Source: Candolleomyces eurysporus (Eukaryota; Basidiomycota; Agaricomycetes; Agaricales; Psathyrellaceae). From it: 11,835 bases of DNA. Numbering within the stretch: position 1 is the first letter of the stretch; every line of letters begins with the position of its first letter. The stretch spans positions 1-11,835 of the forward strand of contig JANBPK010000489.1 of assembly GCA_027579435.1 (NCBI GenBank), written 5' to 3'. The notes beneath the pieces are model-generated. The model was not told where the DNA came from. It saw only the letters and a program-made list of their open reading frames with translations, and did no database searches. Both the position numbers and the translations under genes were made by a program. This document shows positions 8,714 to 11,835 of this stretch, one piece after another.

Positions 8714-9200
8714 GAGGGGTTAGTGGATGGTGTAGGTTAGAAGGTGTCGACCACATGCTGTGCGAGGCTGTCAAGGCGCGTTCAGGTCGTGGTTTGTGGT
8801 TTGTCTTTGTTGATGGCTGTCATGTGGACCAAGCGCCTAATGGTCCTTTTGCTTGAAGCCGTGCCCACGAGAAGNCCCCCAGGTAGCTCTGCAGTGGAGT
8901 TTAGCGTACAACGGCTTTTCTCGAAGACCTCCCTGGGCCTTCACTTTGTTGACGGAAGTCAACTCAGCCTGCAATTTAGCCACGTTGGAGATACGTTGCT
9001 TCGTCGGCGCTCTACCCACCCAGTTTCATATCCTGTCTGCTATGAGCAGGGATTAGACAGCAGAATCGCTAATTTGAATTCTGAACGCTCTTCCCTTGTG
9101 CATGCCAGCTTTCTGGTTTCTTATGTTCACCTTCGGCGATTCTGCAAGCAGAAGCTCCGGTCTAGGAGAAGACCGAATATTGGAACTACTTTTTTATATT
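8714..9200 (-). promoter_or_regulatory. Upstream block of copy B, conserved with copy A
   Basis: Paralogous to 6592-7040 (see that entry for shared stretches). It contains an N at 8875 beside a C run. Open frames on both strands are short. A minus frame at 8837-9019 gives a Lys/Ala/Gln-rich, helix-like peptide. A plus frame near 8961-9000 reads NLATLEIRC, which resembles the dsRBD peptide GDLATLEFR of copy B. The block may mix promoter sequence with an old coding remnant. Confidence 0.4.
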
Positions 9201-9576
9201 GGGAGAATCAATACAACGGCCTATTCGGGTGAACCTCGACGCTTTGACACTGGCGACTGCCACTCCGACCATGTGTCTTGAGTGACAAGTGCATAGATTC
9301 ATTGAGGTGCTCCCCTACAATCGCATCAGCAGGCGTAATTGGTACCTTTCGTCGGCGCTCCACGTACAAGCTCCTACGAGGAGACACAAGTGGCTCAAGG
9401 GTGGTTATGCACATCCTACAGCTTGGCTGAGATATTACCCCGGAGACTGGCCTTACTACTCGAGTTCCTCTTTTAGCGTCAACAGAAATTCCCAAACTTA
9501 ACACCATTTTCCTCGAGTTGGACGCATCCGTGGCTAGGAGGCTGAGCCTCGAGGTCTAGCAGACGCTGCAGTCACT
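9201..9576. other. No supportable gene
   Basis: The longest open frames are 99 codons on the minus strand (9208-9507) and 70 on the plus strand (9289-9501). Neither has a recognisable motif, splice evidence or paralogue. A 13-bp word, TTCGTCGGCGCTC, occurs both here (near 9349) and in the upstream block of copy B (near 9000), the only hint of a link to the duplicated unit. Confidence 0.4.
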
Positions 9577-9983
9577 ATGAACTGCACACTGGGGACAATT
9601 CGCCGAGTCTTCTTCCCCAACCGCGTGGTTGGACGAGCCATCGCGATGCGACAGAGTGCCGCGTCCACCACTAATGCACCTTATCTCAAAGATCAAGACG
9701 CTTTGCAGATCCGTCGTCGGAGCTTGAGTTTCGCGAGATCGGATGCTCTCGGTGCTCGCTCAGCATCAGAACCTGTGAGGTTGATCATGGAATGCCCTGT
9801 GGTAGACGCACCTCCAACTGAATCGTTGGTCGATCAGATCATGTCTGCAGCTAGGTGAGCATACCTGTTCCGCCGTCCCACGTCAGATCTTGAGCTTGAG
9901 GATACGACGTTTTCACACAAAGACTGATCAATCTCATCATGAGTACCCCTGCCGATTTGCCTGGGCCCTGCCGTGAAAGGTAA
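9577..9983 (+). CDS. Hypothetical small protein, possible mitochondrial presequence
   Basis: A possible two-exon gene: 9577-9854 and 9923-9983, joined across a 68-nt GTGAGC...AAAG intron to give 112 aa ending in TAA. I do not recognise the product. The first 37 or so residues contain several Arg and no Asp or Glu (for example IRRVFFPNRVVGRAIAMR), which looks like a mitochondrial targeting presequence. The rest includes an RRRSLSFARSDA patch and the C-terminal PPTESLVDQIMSAARL. The donor is good, but the acceptor choice is uncertain and other downstream exons are possible. A minus-strand open frame (9834-10349) overlaps the second half and cannot be fully excluded. It sits about 300 bases upstream of the Osh gene on the same strand. 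Confidence 0.3.
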
Positions 9984-10297
9984 AGCATCCGCGTTTACCC
10001 CAGACCGCCAAGAGGCAACCCCTGAAGTTTGAGTATCTGGCATTATGAGTTGCGTCGAGGTTGAGGGACCATGAATAATTTGAGCGGCTACTTGCGAGGT
10101 AGCAGCAGGGGTGAAACCTCTATTCCAAGCCTTATCCGGAGCTGAGCCGAAGTATGATGAGAACGAGATACCAAATGCGGCGCAGGCGCTGGCGAATTGT
10201 TTCCAGCACAAAGCTCTCTCCTCCTGTCTGTCATTATCGTCGGGACACCCATGGCGGACACAAGACCCTCTGGGGATCCAAGTGAGTCTCCGAATCC
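9984..10297 (+). promoter_or_regulatory. Upstream region of the Osh-like gene
   Basis: The promoter and 5' UTR of the oxysterol-binding protein gene should lie here. An in-frame TGA lies just upstream of the chosen ATG at 10298. Open frames on both strands are probably fortuitous. I see no defined TATA box or repeated motif. Confidence 0.35.
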
Positions 10298-11835
10298 ATG
10301 TTTCGACAGCCAGAGACTTACCCAGGCCTGGCAGCGGAACCTCTCTCACAAGTCAGGCTGCTGTCCGCATTACGGAGTGGTCAGTGTCACCGCAAATGGA
10401 CTTGATGCTGGCGTCTATTAACTGGGGCAACAGGAGATGCTGCCTCCATTCACCCTTTCCTGGCCGAAATCAGCAAAGACAGACGTACGTCGGGCGAGGG
10501 AGAGGTCGATACGGGCGCTGCTGCCTTGCATCTGGCGGTCAGATGTGCCACTCGTGCGTGCTTATCGGGCTCGAAGGCTTGAGCGTTATTAATTTCGACG
10601 TTGATCAGCTGAGACCGTCGCCCTTTTGCTGTCCCACCGCGCCATCTCTCCCAACGGAGTCCATCCACCAGGGTCCGGGACGACCCCACTCCACTTGGCC
10701 GCATCCCTCGGGCGCGCGGATATCGTGAACCTCCTTCTCGAGCAAGAAAATATCGACGACAGCCTCGTCGACGCCCACGGAAAGACATGTCGAGACGTAG
10801 CGAGGAACAAGGAGATTATACGAATCATAGACGGTGAGTAGCCGTGCCCACTTCAACTTTGATACTGGACTCATGTCTTGTTAGACTCGCGCTCGTTCCT
10901 GAACGCCAACTATCGGTCCCTGCTCCACAGCTACATCCTTTCTCCACTCAGCGAGCCCCCGTCCCCAGCCCTCATCAGCTTGCTCGAATCCCCAAGAATC
11001 AAAGCCGTCGATCTTTCCTACCTTGATAACGACTCGGGAACATCGCTCCTTCACGAAGCAGCGAGACGGAAAGATCTCCGGCTGATAGAACTCGCCGTGC
11101 GCGCTGGCGCTGATGTGTTCGTCCGGAATCGTAGGGGAAAGACGGCCCAGGAGACCGCTGGAAAGGACGATAGAGTAAAGGTGTTTTTGCGCCAATGTGA
11201 GTACTACCTGCCTACGGGTAACGTTATTCTAATTGCTGCGCAGTTGCCAACCACGACAAGACCCTCATTCCAAGCACTGCTCCGTTAACCGAGCCTCCTG
11301 CACTCAAGGGCTACCTCAACAAGTACACCAACGTCGCCAAGGGGTACAACACCCGGTGGTTCGTTTTGAAGAATGGCGTCTTGTCATGTAAGTGCACGTC
11401 TGCTCTGCCGGGACTCGTCTGACCCTGCACCAGATTTCCGGCACCAGGAGGACGAGACCGTGGCCAGCCGAGGCAGCATATCCATGCGGAACGCCGTCCT
11501 AAAAGTCATGGAAAAGACCCGCTTCGAGATATCCGCGCGGGGCCAGCACAACTCTGTCCAAAAGTGGTACATGAAGGCCAACCACCCGGTCGAGGCGCAC
11601 CGGTGGACGGAGGCGCTCTCCAAGAGCATCGAGTGGTTCAAGAACGAGCCGGTCGGGTCCACAGACGAGATGGACCGCCGGAAGANGCATCGAGAGCGAC
11701 TCGAACAACAGCCGGGTGTCGTCCGTCCAGTCGGCGAGCCACCCCGTGCCGCCCTCGCTGCGCGTGCCGCAAGGCGTCGCGCTCCGCCAAGTCGATATCC
11801 ATCTCGTACAGCAACACGCCCGTGGACGGGAGCCC
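10298..11835 (+). CDS. OSH1: Oxysterol-binding protein, Osh1/Osh2 type (ankyrin repeats and PH domain; partial, runs off window)
   Basis: Exons: 10298-10379, 10434-10553, 10609-10833, 10885-11196, 11244-11387 and 11434-11835+. Introns are 54, 55, 51, 47 and 46 nt, all phase 1, with GT donors and AG acceptors. The ATG at 10298 is the first Met after an in-frame stop. The opening VRLLSALRSGDAASIHPFL matches the start expected for the family. Ankyrin-type repeats sit near residues 55-75 (AAALHLAV), 91-125 (GTTPLHLAASLGRADIVNLLL) and 194-225 (GTSLLHEAARRKDLRLIELA). The PH domain spans about 267-360 (GYLNKYTNVAKGYNTRWFVL through HRWTEAL, with the conserved terminal Trp). A Ser-rich linker follows; the sterol/phosphoinositide transfer domain must lie beyond the window. 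Long fungal Osh proteins move sterols and PI4P at membrane contact sites. The N at 11686 breaks the frame, and a probable one-base loss near 11770 breaks it again. Osh1 and Osh2 cannot be told apart from this part. Confidence 0.92.
11686..11770 (+). other. Probable assembly frameshifts in the Osh-like gene
   Basis: Skipping the N at 11686 turns the reading into RRKSIESDSNNSR, a natural Ser/Asn-rich linker. From about 11771 the frame with nearly all G/C third positions is a different one and reads KASRSAKSISISYSNTP, again a typical linker. This implies about one missing base near 11770 with no N to mark it. Confidence 0.65.

Larger units (their letters stand above)
7092..9200 (-). repeat. Tandem duplication unit B (about 2.1 kb)
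   Basis: Second copy of the tandem unit, in direct orientation relative to 5085-7040, with about 50 bases between the recognisable edges. It contains the intact five-exon gene plus its upstream block. It is longer than unit A, mainly because of an extra 81-bp repeat in exon 1 and a full-length intron 4. No terminal inverted repeats or transposase lie at the edges, so unequal exchange explains the layout better than transposition. Confidence 0.88.

Noticed and set aside
5085..9200. Transposon or retroelement as the cause of the 2-kb repeat
   Set aside because: No terminal repeats, target-site duplication, transposase or reverse transcriptase. The units keep introns and sit head to tail, which fits unequal crossing-over.
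9834..10349. Minus-strand open frame of 171 codons
   Set aside because: It overlaps the confidently placed first exon of the Osh gene and has no motif. A shorter start near 10043 is possible but unsupported.
10197..10421. Plus-strand ATG at about 10251 as an alternative start of the Osh gene, using the GTGAGT donor near 10281
   Set aside because: The ATG at 10298 gives the expected family N-terminus directly in frame with exon 2 and follows an in-frame stop, so no extra exon is needed.
10111..10728. Plus-strand open frame of 205 codons
   Set aside because: It crosses three Osh exons in the wrong frame; splicing gives the ankyrin reading instead.

Overview
This looks like nuclear DNA from a basidiomycete fungus, most likely an agaricomycete. 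The supporting evidence is the dense, short GT-AG introns (mostly 43-60 nt, many with a CTRAY-type branch motif), an Osh-type oxysterol-binding protein gene, and a Crinkler-like kinase gene of the kind common in these fungi. The genus is not proven; a Rhizoctonia/Ceratobasidium-like genome is only a guess. I saw no rRNA, tRNA, CRISPR array, or transposase or reverse-transcriptase gene.

Layout. 1-1248: no gene I can support. 1249-3895 (-): a six-exon Crinkler-like gene, about 774 aa once three stray N characters are ignored. It has an N-terminal ubiquitin-like header, a middle region resembling the restriction-endonuclease-like part of fungal CRN proteins, and a C-terminal kinase with a DFD motif in place of DFG. 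3896-5084: mostly intergenic, with one weak ORF (4245-4721, +). 5085-9200: two tandem, diverged copies of one unit of about 2 kb on the minus strand. Copy B (7092-8713) reads as an intact five-exon gene of 449 aa ending in a double-stranded-RNA-binding-like domain. Copy A (5299-6591) shares the first four exons but stops early. Its dsRBD exon survives as a decayed remnant (5085-5298), and the last intron has lost its donor half. 9201-9576: no supported gene. 9577-9983 (+): a weak two-exon ORF with a presequence-like N-terminus. 10298-11835 (+): the first six exons of an ankyrin-PH oxysterol-binding protein gene, running off the window end.

The genes do not form a pathway. The Osh gene is a conserved lipid-transfer gene. 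The CRN-like kinase and the duplicated dsRBD family look like fast-evolving accessory genes beside it.

The most interesting structure is the dsRBD family. An exon was duplicated inside the gene, then the whole gene was duplicated in tandem. One copy later gained an in-frame 81-bp repeat and the other lost its putative RNA-binding end. Separately, four of the five N characters lie in coding exons, and skipping each one restores the reading frame, so automatic gene models here are probably broken by assembly errors.
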